Source: Pseudomonadota bacterium
GTDB taxonomy: Bacteria; Pseudomonadota; Alphaproteobacteria; Caulobacterales; Caulobacteraceae
NCBI GenBank assembly: GCA_023433585.1
Contig: JAEZCL010000120.1
Coordinates: forward strand, 1 to 9,042
Reading direction: 5' to 3'
Length of the DNA: 9,042 nt
Part shown: in pieces, positions 1 to 6,709 of the stretch
How positions within the stretch are numbered: position 1 is the first letter of the stretch
How the letters are laid out: every line of letters starts with the position of its first letter
Notes under the pieces: model-generated
Databases searched by the model: none
Told to the model about the DNA's origin: nothing
The model's input: the letters and a program-made list of their open reading frames with translations, nothing else
Program-made: the position numbers and the translations under genes

Positions 1-1257
1 GTCCTGCTGTTTCTTGGGCTTTTCAGCGTAGATCAGAAGCGGCTGGGCCCGGCCCTCGACAACCTCGGCGTTGACCACGACCTCCTCTACACCCTCGTAG
101 GTGGGCAGTTCGAACATGGTTTCGAGCAGGATGCCCTCCATGATCGAACGCAGGCCGCGCGCGCCGGTCTTGCGGGTGATGGCCTTGCGGGCGATGGCCG
201 ACAGGGCGTCGTCGGTGAAGGTCAGGCCCACGTTCTCCATCTCGAACAGGCGCTTGTACTGCTTGACCAGGGCGTTCTTGGGCTCGGTCAGGATGGTGAC
301 CAGGGCGGCCTCGTCCAGATCCTCCAGCGTGGCCAGAACCGGCAGGCGGCCGATGAACTCGGGGATCAGGCCGAAGCGCATCAGGTCGTCCGGCTCGACT
401 TCCTTGAGGACGTCGCCGGTGCGGCGCTCGTCGATCTCCTTGACCTTGGCGCCGAAGCCGATGGAGGCCCCCACGCCACGCGCCGAGATGACCTTTTCCA
501 GGCCCGCGAAGGCGCCGCCGACGATGAACAGGATGTTGGCGGTGTCGACCTGCAGGAATTCCTGCTGCGGATGCTTGCGGCCGCCCTGGGGCGGTACGGA
601 GGCGACGGTGCCTTCCATGATCTTGAGCAGGGCCTGCTGGACCCCCTCCCCGCTCACGTCGCGAGTGATGGAGGGATTGTCGGACTTGCGCGAAATCTTG
701 TCGATTTCATCGATATAGACGATGCCGCGCTGGGCCCGTTCGACGTTGTAGTCGGACGCCTGGAGCAGCTTGAGGATGATGTTCTCGACATCCTCGCCCA
801 CATAGCCCGCCTCGGTGAGCGTGGTGGCGTCGGCCATGGTGAAGGGCACGTCGATGATGCGCGCCAGGGTCTGGGCCAAGAGCGTCTTGCCCGAGCCGGT
901 CGGCCCGATCAGCATGATGTTGGACTTGGCCAACTCCACGTCGTTGTTCTTCGTCGCGTGGTTCAGGCGCTTGTAGTGGTTGTGGACGGCGACGCTCAGC
1001 ACCTTCTTGGCGTGCGCCTGGCCGATCACATAGTCGTCGAGAACCTCGCGGATCTCCTTGGGCGTGGGCACGCCGTCCTTGGATTTGACGAAGGAAATCT
1101 TGTGCTCTTCACGGATGATGTCCATGCAGAGCTCGACGCATTCATCGCAGATGAACACGGTCGGTCCGGCGATGAGCTTGCGCACCTCATGCTGGCTCTT
1201 TCCGCAGAAGGAGCAATACAGGGTGCTCTTGGCGTCGCTGCCAGCGGCTTTGGTCAT
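1..1257 (-). CDS. clpX: ClpX, ATP-dependent unfoldase subunit of ClpXP (3' end cut by window edge)
   Basis: ClpX is the hexameric AAA+ unfoldase that recognises substrates, unfolds them with ATP and threads them into ClpP in the cytoplasm; in Caulobacter ClpXP drives cell-cycle proteolysis. Visible are an N-terminal zinc-binding domain with C15, C18, C37 and C40; Walker A GPTGSGKT at 118-125 (K124); the GYVG pore loop at 151-154; Walker B VYIDEID at 180-186 (E184); the IGF loop that docks on ClpP at 266-268; and the sensor-2 box GARGLR at 365-370. The 419 codons run open to base 1 with no stop, so the end is missing; usual length is about 420-425 aa, so probably only one or a few codons are lost. 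The ATG has GAGAAGG at 1261-1267 but only 3 nt of spacing. An in-frame GTG four codons upstream lacks a comparable site. It diverges from cicA. Identity is certain; the exact end is not visible. Confidence 0.98.
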   Translation of the reverse strand, partial: MTKAAGSDAKSTLYCSFCGKSQHEVRKLIAGPTVFICDECVELCMDIIREEHKISFVKSKDGVPTPKEIREVLDDYVIGQAHAKKVLSVAVHNHYKRLNHATKNNDVELAKSNIMLIGPTGSGKTLLAQTLARIIDVPFTMADATTLTEAGYVGEDVENIILKLLQASDYNVERAQRGIVYIDEIDKISRKSDNPSITRDVSGEGVQQALLKIMEGTVASVPPQGGRKHPQQEFLQVDTANILFIVGGAFAGLEKVISARGVGASIGFGAKVKEIDERRTGDVLKEVEPDDLMRFGLIPEFIGRLPVLATLEDLDEAALVTILTEPKNALVKQYKRLFEMENVGLTFTDDALSAIARKAITRKTGARGLRSIMEGILLETMFELPTYEGVEEVVVNAEVVEGRAQPLLIYAEKPKKQQD

Positions 1258-1297
1258 CGGCCTTCTCACTCTCGCGTCCCGAAACGAACCGGGCGCG

Positions 1298-1336
1298 CCT
1301 CCTTCCGTCACGATTCGCAAACTTTGCGCCGGAAGG
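1298..1336 (-). promoter_or_regulatory. Nested dyad and unused Shine-Dalgarno in the clpX leader
   Basis: Two inverted repeats are nested in the clpX/cicA gap. The outer arms CCTTCCG (1301-1307) and CGGAAGG (1330-1336) are perfect, and between them lies the perfect palindrome CGCAAA-C-TTTGCG (1316-1328). On the clpX strand the sequence AAGGAGG (1298-1304) is a textbook ribosome binding site, but no ATG, GTG or TTG follows at a usable distance, and it overlaps one outer arm. The clpX ATG is 40 nt further on. The dyad could be an operator or an RNA leader fold. I see no convincing -35/-10 pair for clpX here. Function is inference. Confidence 0.4.
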
Positions 1337-1432
1337 TCTTCAAAAATTGACAATCACCCATCCGACCGGCCACCACAACCCCGCGCGGGTGAACCGTCAG
1401 GGGATTTCGGCGGGTGGACGGAGGGGCGAAAA

Positions 1433-1450
1433 GGTCGTTACGGTCGTCAC
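1433..1450 (+). repeat. Tandem 9-bp repeat just before cicA
   Basis: GGTCGTTAC is followed directly by GGTCGTCAC (8 of 9 identical), ending 2 bp before the ATG chosen for cicA. A canonical GGAGG sits upstream at 1420-1424, 28 nt from that ATG, too far for normal initiation. The repeat is short and may be chance; if the GTG at 1414 is the real start, it would be coding sequence. Confidence 0.35.
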
Positions 1451-1452
1451 AG

Positions 1453-2139
1453 ATGGTAAATCCCGCAACACTTCGCCAGCCCCCCGCCCCGAGCGGCGAG
1501 ACGGCCCCGCAAACGGCGCCCGTGACGGTGCTCGACCCGGGCCGGCCGCTCGTGGCCTTTGATTTTGACGGAACCCTGACCGTGAAGGACAGCTTCACGG
1601 ATTTCCTGCGCTGGCGCGTGGGGACCGTGGGCTATCTGTTCGGCCTGGCGCGACTGATCCCGGCCGCCCTGGTCTATCTGAAGACCCGCGACCGTGGGGC
1701 GATCAAGGCGGCGGCGGTGGCCGAGTTCCTGGACGGGGCGGACCGCAAGACCCTGAAGGGCCTGGCGGAAAGCTATGCGGAACAGGCGTGGACCCGGCTG
1801 ATGCGGCCAGACGCCCTGGCCTGCTGGAACGACTGGGGCGCGAAAGGCGCCCATCGCGTAATCGTGACCGCTTCGCCCGAGATCACCGTGGCCCCGTTCG
1901 CCCGCCGGCTGGGGGCCGAAGCGCTGCTGGGCACACGCCTGGCCTTCGACCACGACGACCGCATCACCGGCGTCTTCTCGGGCCTGAACTGCCGGGGAGC
2001 CGAGAAGGTCGACCGGCTCAGGGCCGCCTATGGCGAGAACTTCCGGCTGGCGGCCGCGTATGGCGACACCTCGGGCGACACCGAGATGCTGGCCATGGCG
2101 GATCAGCCAGGATTCCGGGTTTTCACCGCCAAACCGTAA
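1453..2139 (+). CDS. cicA: CicA-type HAD-IB family phosphatase-like protein
   Basis: This is a 228-aa cytosolic haloacid-dehalogenase-superfamily protein of the SerB-like IB subclass, which hydrolyse phosphate esters through an aspartyl-phosphate. All four motifs are present: DFDGT at 37-41 (nucleophile D37, acid/base D39), TAS at 139-141, K185 in an EKVDRL context, and GDTSGDTEML at 204-213 (metal-binding D205, D209). The stretch between motifs I and II fits a helical C1 cap. The natural substrate is unknown. In Caulobacter crescentus the gene at this place between clpP and clpX is called cicA, and its dosage is reported to affect growth and cell shape. The start is uncertain: ATG 1453 lacks a close binding site, while an in-frame GTG at 1414 has AGGGGA 9 nt upstream and would give 241 aa. 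Family assignment is firm; the symbol rests on domain plus position. Confidence 0.88.
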   Translation: MVNPATLRQPPAPSGETAPQTAPVTVLDPGRPLVAFDFDGTLTVKDSFTDFLRWRVGTVGYLFGLARLIPAALVYLKTRDRGAIKAAAVAEFLDGADRKTLKGLAESYAEQAWTRLMRPDALACWNDWGAKGAHRVIVTASPEITVAPFARRLGAEALLGTRLAFDHDDRITGVFSGLNCRGAEKVDRLRAAYGENFRLAAAYGDTSGDTEMLAMADQPGFRVFTAKP

Positions 2140-2148
2140 GGCGCCGCG

Positions 2149-2793
2149 TCAGCTCTTGGCCGGCTCCTCGGCGGCGGGGACCTCCTCGCGGCGCTCATAG
2201 ACGTGGTCCACCAGGCCCCAGTCCTTGGCTTCCTGAGCGCTCATGAAGTGGTCGCGGTCCAGGGTGCGCTCGACCTCTTCATAGGTGCGGCCGGTGTGGT
2301 GGACGTAGATCTCGTTCAGGCGGCGCTTGGTCTTGACGATGTCTTCGGCGTGCCGCTGGATGTCCGAGGCCTGGCCCCGGAAGCCGCCCGAGGGCTGGTG
2401 CACCATGATGCGCGCGTTCGGCAGCGAGATGCGCTGGCCCGCCGCGCCCGCCGTCAGGATCAGCGAACCGGCCGAGGCCGCCATGCCCATGCACACGGTC
2501 GAGACCGGCGACTTGATGTACTGCATGGTGTCGTAGATCGCCAAAGCCGAGGTCACCACGCCGCCGGGGCTGTTGATGTACATGGCGATCTCTTTCTTGG
2601 GGTTCTCGGACTCCAGGAAGAGAAGCTGGGCGCAGATCAGGCTGGCCATGCCGTCCTCGAACGGGCCGGTCAGGAAGATGATCCGTTCGCGCAGCAGGCG
2701 CGAGAAGATGTCGAAGGCGCGCTCGCCCCGGCTGGACTGCTCCACCACCATGGGGACCAGGTTGCTCTGGATGTAGTCGATGGGATCGCGCAT
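2149..2793 (-). CDS. clpP: ClpP, ATP-dependent Clp protease proteolytic subunit
   Basis: ClpP is the serine peptidase that forms a double heptameric barrel and degrades chains fed by ClpX or ClpA. From the chosen start the protein has 214 aa. The catalytic triad is S107 (GMAAS), H132 (MVHQP) and D181 (DRDHF), with the same spacings as in E. coli ClpP. The MVVEQ-SRGERAFDIFSRLL segment, the FLTGP-EDGMAS stretch and INSPGG are intact. The start is set at the ATG giving MRDPIDYIQ, because Caulobacter ClpP begins at the equivalent place; a further in-frame ATG at 2880 would add 29 unconserved residues. The C-terminal tail after VDHVYE is about 14 residues, acidic and longer than in many homologues. 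It converges on cicA with 9 bp between the stop codons. Upstream lie a GC hairpin and a candidate promoter. Confidence 0.97.
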   Translation of the reverse strand: MRDPIDYIQSNLVPMVVEQSSRGERAFDIFSRLLRERIIFLTGPFEDGMASLICAQLLFLESENPKKEIAMYINSPGGVVTSALAIYDTMQYIKSPVSTVCMGMAASAGSLILTAGAAGQRISLPNARIMVHQPSGGFRGQASDIQRHAEDIVKTKRRLNEIYVHHTGRTYEEVERTLDRDHFMSAQEAKDWGLVDHVYERREEVPAAEEPAKS

Positions 2794-2851
2794 GAGGATC
2801 TCGGCAGATGCTGGTTGGGCGCGCGACTCGCTTTCGATCACGCTTGATGCA

Positions 2852-2880
2852 GATATCGCGTCCGCGCGGGCGCCATGCAA
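2852..2880 (-). promoter_or_regulatory. Candidate housekeeping-sigma promoter for clpP
   Basis: On the minus strand TTGCATG (2874-2880), a 14-nt spacer and GCGATATC (2852-2859) resemble the Caulobacter sigma-73 pattern TTGACGS-N10-14-GCTANAWC; the -10 matches 7 of 8 positions and the -35 is weak. Transcription would start near 2845, leaving a leader of about 50 nt before the clpP ATG. A GACTC site (2825-2829) of the CcrM GANTC type lies in that leader. Prediction by eye only. Confidence 0.4.
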
Positions 2881-2892
2881 GGCGCCGCGCGG
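2862..2892. repeat. Strong GC inverted repeat between the 313-aa gene and clpP
   Basis: The arms CCGCGCGGGCGCC (2862-2874) and GGCGCCGCGCGG (2881-2892) are complementary except for one bulged base, around a 6-nt loop. Neither side has a T-run, so it is not a standard intrinsic terminator. It begins 7 bp beyond the stop codon of the upstream 313-aa gene and covers the -35 and spacer of the candidate clpP promoter. It may protect or end the upstream transcript, or may bind a regulator. Confidence 0.6.
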
Positions 2893-2899
2893 CCGGACC

Positions 2900-3841
2900 C
2901 TACGGTTCCTCGTCGCGGTCCGAGGCCTGGAGCATCCCTCGGGCGATCTCGCGTTCCTGCTGGCTGCTGCGGCGCCGGTCCTCGCGCACGGTGTAGAGGC
3001 CGGTCAGATAGTCCCGGTCCCAGTCGGTCAGCCCCGCCGGCGGCTCGACGCCCGCGCGGATGTCATTGAACAGATTGAGCACGCTGGGATAGCTGGAGAC
3101 GTCGGCCTGCGGATCGACCTGGGCCAGGGCGATCATGGCGACGTAGTCGCTGAGGGCGCCGAACGAAATGGCGCCGATTCGCTCCACGTCCATGATGATG
3201 ACCACCCGCTTCAGCTCGTCGCGGACATTGGAGCGCAGGCGCGAGGCGTCGCGCACGGCGATGGTCGGCGCCTCGCCCTCCCCGTCCAGGGCGATGGCGA
3301 CCTCTCCCGTATCGACGCCGACGGGCAGGCTGATGTGCCACCAGCGGATGGGCGCATCCGAATTCTGGAATCGACGCAGGGCGGCGCTGCCCAGGTCGGT
3401 TCCGCCCCGCGCGGGGCGGAAGCCGGACGGGTTGTCGCGCACCAGGTCCCGGGCCAGCTGGTTCGCCTCGGTGGTGGCGATGACCATGATGTCGGGGCGG
3501 CATCCCGGCTCGCCGGAATCCAGGCCGATCTCGACCGCCCGGCCCGCGACGCGATCGATCATGAACTGGGCATGAGCCTGGGTCATGTTGACGACGCCGA
3601 CGCAGACGCGGCCGTCCCAGCGCGCCAGCAGACGTCCGCGCGGCGCGGCGGCGACCTCGCCGACGAAATCGCGCACCTGTTCGGTCAGGCGGCGGCCTTC
3701 CACCGTCAGGGCCTCGACCTCGGTCGCCGGAGCGTCCTCGAGATCGGCCTCCTGGGCCATCGCCGCGGCGGGCGAAATCAACAGCGAGGCCGCGACGGCG
3801 AGGCGGCAGGCGGCGGTGCGGAGGGTGGGATGCAGTTTCAC
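2900..3841 (-). CDS. Exported protein of unknown function, 313 aa
   Basis: I do not recognise a named family. The N-terminus is a Sec signal peptide: R8 and R13, a hydrophobic core LAVAASLLI, and a likely AMA|Q cut after residue 29, giving a periplasmic or secreted protein. C12 precedes the core, so this is not a lipoprotein. The mature part has just two cysteines, C80 (GRVCVG) and C114 (EPGCRPD), which could form a disulfide. Other landmarks are the aromatic RWWHIS at 166-171, the hydrophobic RVVIIMDV at 212-219, DYVAMIALAQVD at 232-243 and a charged, disordered-looking tail from about 287. It resembles uncharacterised secreted proteins I associate with Caulobacterales and Sphingomonadales. 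No catalytic motif is evident. The start is GTG with no strong binding site; no ATG fits in frame. A candidate promoter lies 34 bp upstream, so it can be transcribed apart from the TPR gene. Confidence 0.85.
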   Translation of the reverse strand: MKLHPTLRTAACRLAVAASLLISPAAAMAQEADLEDAPATEVEALTVEGRRLTEQVRDFVGEVAAAPRGRLLARWDGRVCVGVVNMTQAHAQFMIDRVAGRAVEIGLDSGEPGCRPDIMVIATTEANQLARDLVRDNPSGFRPARGGTDLGSAALRRFQNSDAPIRWWHISLPVGVDTGEVAIALDGEGEAPTIAVRDASRLRSNVRDELKRVVIIMDVERIGAISFGALSDYVAMIALAQVDPQADVSSYPSVLNLFNDIRAGVEPPAGLTDWDRDYLTGLYTVREDRRRSSQQEREIARGMLQASDRDEEP

Positions 3842-3874
3842 GGTCGCTCGGATCAGGGATTGGACGATTCAACC

Positions 3875-3905
3875 CTTATTGCGAAGCCGCCGCCCCGGCT
3901 GTCAA
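3875..3905 (-). promoter_or_regulatory. Candidate promoter of the 313-aa exported protein gene
   Basis: On the minus strand a perfect TTGACA (3900-3905) is followed after 19 nt by AATAAG (3875-3880), 4 of 6 against TATAAT; the spacer is long. Transcription would start near 3868, about 27 nt before the GTG start. A GATTC (GANTC, CcrM type) occupies 3866-3870, at the predicted start point. It lies in the 107-bp gap after the TPR gene, in which I see no convincing terminator. Confidence 0.45.
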
Positions 3906-3948
3906 ACGCCGTTTCTCTTTCTGAACGCGAGTTAATGCGCGGGCCTCT

Positions 3949-6624
3949 TCAACGGACACCGGCCACCGTCCATGCCGCCTGGACCAGGGAGCGGAACGGC
4001 GCGCGCGAAACGTCCGCCCGCACGCTGATGGCCACGGCGCGTTCCCGGCTGAGGCGGGCGGCGGTCGCGGCCGCCTCACGCAAGGGCCTCAGCGCCTCGG
4101 CCGGACGGCCCGCCTCGATATAGGTGCGGCCGAGATTGGATTTCGCATCAATGATCGTGGCGGGCCAGCGAGCGCCCTGGACATCGACCAGGCGAACCAC
4201 CCTGTCCATGATCGGGATCGTCTCGTCATACCGCCCGTCCATGTAGAGCGCATAGGACAGGACCTGCAGCACGTTTATCATCTGCCGGCTGTCGGGGCCG
4301 AAGGTGCGCTCGGTCGCCTCGGCGGCCCCGAACAGATGCTCCGCCGCCGCCTCGTATCGTCCCTGGTGGATCAGCGAGAACCCGAGTTGGGTCCACGCTT
4401 CCAGGGTCAGGACGTCCCCCTCGCCCAGACGCGCCAGGGCCCGCTCCCGCGCCTCGGCGAAGATCACCTCCGCTTCGGCGGGCCGCCCCAGATCCGTCAG
4501 CAGGCGGCCGATCCGGATGCGCGTGTTCAGAGCGCCCGGATCATCGGGTGGAAGCACGCCCTGCTCCAGCGCCTGGACCTGCAACAGGACATCCAGCGCC
4601 CTCTCCTTCCGCCCCGTCACGTCCAGGTGAACGGCCAGGTTTCGCAAAGGCGTGGCGTTTTGCAGGCTGTCCGGCCCATGGGTGCGGGCGACATAGTCGA
4701 TCACCTGGCGCAGGGCGACCTCCGCCTCGTCCATGCGCCCCATGAACCGCCACAACTGCCCGAGCGACCCGAGCACGAAGCTCACCTCCGCTTCGTCCTG
4801 GGCGGCCTGGAGAATCCCCATGGCCTCCAGATAGAGGTCTTCGGCCTCAGCGAAGCGGTTCTGTTCGACCCGCACGTCCGCCAGGTCGGCGATCGCCCGG
4901 CTGAGGGAACGAACCTGGCCGGGTTCGCGGCGGCGCGCCTCCAGAACCTCTTCATGCAGGCGTTCGGCTTCATCCAGCCGCCCCAGGGCCCGGGCCGACT
5001 GGCCCAGATAGCTCATGACATAGAGGCGGTCGGCTTCGCGGACTTCGGCGAGGCCGTCATAAATGGACAGCGCCTGCTCCAGATGCCCATAGGCGGCCTG
5101 ATCGTCGCCGGTCTGACCCAGCGCCTGCCCGTAATAGGCCGTCGCCTGGGCCAGGCGGTACGGATCGGCGATGCGGCGCTGGTGCTCCAGGCGCAGGCGT
5201 CGGTGCTCGACGATGGCAGGCCAGTCCAGCGTCCGCGCCGCCACGTCGGACAGGTTCACATGGATCAGGACCATCTCCGCCGCGTCCGCACCGTCGTCCT
5301 CGGCTCTGGCCAGCACGTCGGCGAAGACGGCCCGGGCCTCGTCCAGCCGGTCCAGCGCCATGAGGGCGCTTCCCCAGTCGAGCGCCAGCCTGCGCCACGC
5401 GCGGCGCACGTCCGGTTCCGACAACCCTTCATCCGGAAACGCCGCGAGCACGTCATGGCTGAAGGCGGCGGCTTCTTCGTAACGATCCGCGTTCGACAGG
5501 CTCACCGCGAGATTCCGTGCGGTTATCAGGACGCTCGCGGCCTGGGGCGTCCGGGCCGCATAGATGTCGTGCGCGCGCCGCAGCGACGCCGCCGCCTCCT
5601 CGCTGTCCGGGTCGACCTGCCCCAGCGCCAGGCCCAGGCGATTGGCCGCAAAAGCCGCATGGAGGGAATCCTCGCCATGGACCTGTTCGGCCGCCGCCAG
5701 CGCCGACCGCAGCAATCCAGCCTCCACGGGCGCGCCCGCGTCCGTGCGGATTCGGATCAAGGTCTCCACCGCATGGCTGCGCCGGTCGGGCGCCAGCGCC
5801 TCGTCCGCCAGCGCGATTTCAAGCACCGGATCAGCATCACCGGGGCGATCCAGCGCAACCAGAACGTCCCCGAGTGAAAGACAGGCCTCGCCAGGCCAGG
5901 CGACCGCGCCCTCCACCGGCGCGCGCCAGAGCTCGCACGCGCGCCGAAGCCAGGGTTCCGCCTCGGCCGGGTGCTCTTCCTGATTGAGGACAAAACCGTA
6001 TTCATAGGCCGCGCGCGCGGTCCATTCGGAGCTGGGGTCGGAAACGGCGCGGGCCGTCTCGCCCAGAACCTCAAGAGCCTCATCGAGACGCCGCGCGTCA
6101 TACAGCGCCCGCCCCAGGGACACCGCCGCCGACAGACGCAGATCATCATCGGAGGACGCATGCATGGACAGGCCGTGGTGCGCCTGGGTCAGCACAGTCG
6201 CCGCTTCGTCCGCACGGCCCTGATTGATGAGCAGGACGCCCAGCGCCAGGCGGGCGCCCGCCAGAGCCTGGGCGTCGTCGATCCCCTCCCGGATCGAAAT
6301 CTCCTCGCGGCGGCGCGCCTCCGCCAGCGCCATGTCGCCCATGCCTTCGGCCAGCACGGCGCGAAAGCCGTGGGTGTTGGCCACCAGGAGATGCCCGTCC
6401 CCGTAAACGCGCAGCTCAAGACGCAGCAAGTCTTCCAGCAGCGCGTCCGCGTCAGCGAGGCGCCCGGCTTCGGTCAGCGCGACCGCCTCGGCCTCCAGCC
6501 GCGCCAGCGTCTCCTGATCCGCCTCGGAGACGACGGCGGGCGCGGGGGTCTGCCACGCCAGGGCGGGCGCGCCGGACAGGCAGAGCGCCGCCATGGCTGA
6601 AAAGAGGATGGATCGAGCGCCCAA
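3949..6624 (-). CDS. Exported tetratricopeptide-repeat protein, 891 aa
   Basis: TPR proteins are helical scaffolds for protein-protein contacts; no enzymatic domain (no CHAT, kinase, GGDEF or peptidase motif) is visible. Residues 1-23 form a Sec signal peptide with R4, core ILFSAMAALCLSG and a likely ALA|W cut, so the repeats should act in the periplasm or outside. Nearly all the rest is TPR helix pairs, clear at about 124-150, 164-192, 536-563, 577-604, 616-644, 658-686, 701-730, 743-771, 786-812 and 827-855. From about 640 the spacing is 42-44 residues with GPDS-like turns (650-653, 776-779), like kinesin-light-chain-type TPRs. The start is TTG: no ATG gives a complete signal peptide (the next, residue 11, removes the charged end), and a stop lies 8 codons upstream. 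GGGGG 7 nt before the TTG is the likely binding site, inside the tig terminator stem. Partners and role are unknown. Confidence 0.88.
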   Translation of the reverse strand: MGARSILFSAMAALCLSGAPALAWQTPAPAVVSEADQETLARLEAEAVALTEAGRLADADALLEDLLRLELRVYGDGHLLVANTHGFRAVLAEGMGDMALAEARRREEISIREGIDDAQALAGARLALGVLLINQGRADEAATVLTQAHHGLSMHASSDDDLRLSAAVSLGRALYDARRLDEALEVLGETARAVSDPSSEWTARAAYEYGFVLNQEEHPAEAEPWLRRACELWRAPVEGAVAWPGEACLSLGDVLVALDRPGDADPVLEIALADEALAPDRRSHAVETLIRIRTDAGAPVEAGLLRSALAAAEQVHGEDSLHAAFAANRLGLALGQVDPDSEEAAASLRRAHDIYAARTPQAASVLITARNLAVSLSNADRYEEAAAFSHDVLAAFPDEGLSEPDVRRAWRRLALDWGSALMALDRLDEARAVFADVLARAEDDGADAAEMVLIHVNLSDVAARTLDWPAIVEHRRLRLEHQRRIADPYRLAQATAYYGQALGQTGDDQAAYGHLEQALSIYDGLAEVREADRLYVMSYLGQSARALGRLDEAERLHEEVLEARRREPGQVRSLSRAIADLADVRVEQNRFAEAEDLYLEAMGILQAAQDEAEVSFVLGSLGQLWRFMGRMDEAEVALRQVIDYVARTHGPDSLQNATPLRNLAVHLDVTGRKERALDVLLQVQALEQGVLPPDDPGALNTRIRIGRLLTDLGRPAEAEVIFAEARERALARLGEGDVLTLEAWTQLGFSLIHQGRYEAAAEHLFGAAEATERTFGPDSRQMINVLQVLSYALYMDGRYDETIPIMDRVVRLVDVQGARWPATIIDAKSNLGRTYIEAGRPAEALRPLREAAATAARLSRERAVAISVRADVSRAPFRSLVQAAWTVAGVR

Positions 6625-6626
6625 AG

Positions 6627-6656
6627 AAAAACCCCCGGTGGTGGTTCACCGAGGGT
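6627..6656 (-). terminator. Intrinsic terminator of tig
   Basis: On the minus strand ACCCTCGGTG (6647-6656), loop AACCAC, and CACCGGGGGT (6631-6640) form a 10-bp stem with one T-G wobble, followed by TTTTTCTTT. It lies 53 bp past the tig stop, as expected for a rho-independent terminator. It ends 2 bp before the TTG start of the TPR gene, whose probable binding site GGGGG (6632-6636) is the 3' arm of the stem. On the plus strand there is no T-run, so it acts one way. Confidence 0.8.
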
Positions 6657-6709
6657 CAATCTGCATCACCAGGCGCGGGACGGCGACTGATGCGGTCTGA
6701 CGATGAGGA

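Noticed and set aside
571..1350. A 259-codon plus-strand open frame opposite clpX
   Set aside because: It mirrors invariant ClpX motifs on the other strand and has no signature of its own.
1347..1375. A perfect TTGACA on the plus strand as a cicA promoter
   Set aside because: No acceptable -10 element, of either the TATAAT or the GCTANAWC type, occurs at proper spacing.
2794..2880. A 29-residue N-terminal extension of ClpP from an upstream ATG
   Set aside because: The extra residues do not resemble ClpP, no binding site precedes that ATG, and the region holds the candidate promoter.
3906..3948. A terminator after the TPR gene
   Set aside because: Only weak pairings such as CGCG...CGCG with an 8-nt loop are present, without a T-run.
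2780..5877. Long plus-strand open frames of 447 and 513 codons opposite the exported protein and TPR genes
   Set aside because: They are antisense to genes with signal peptides and clear repeats, give low-complexity Arg/Gly/Ala/Asp-rich products with no motif, and are expected as shadows in GC-rich DNA.
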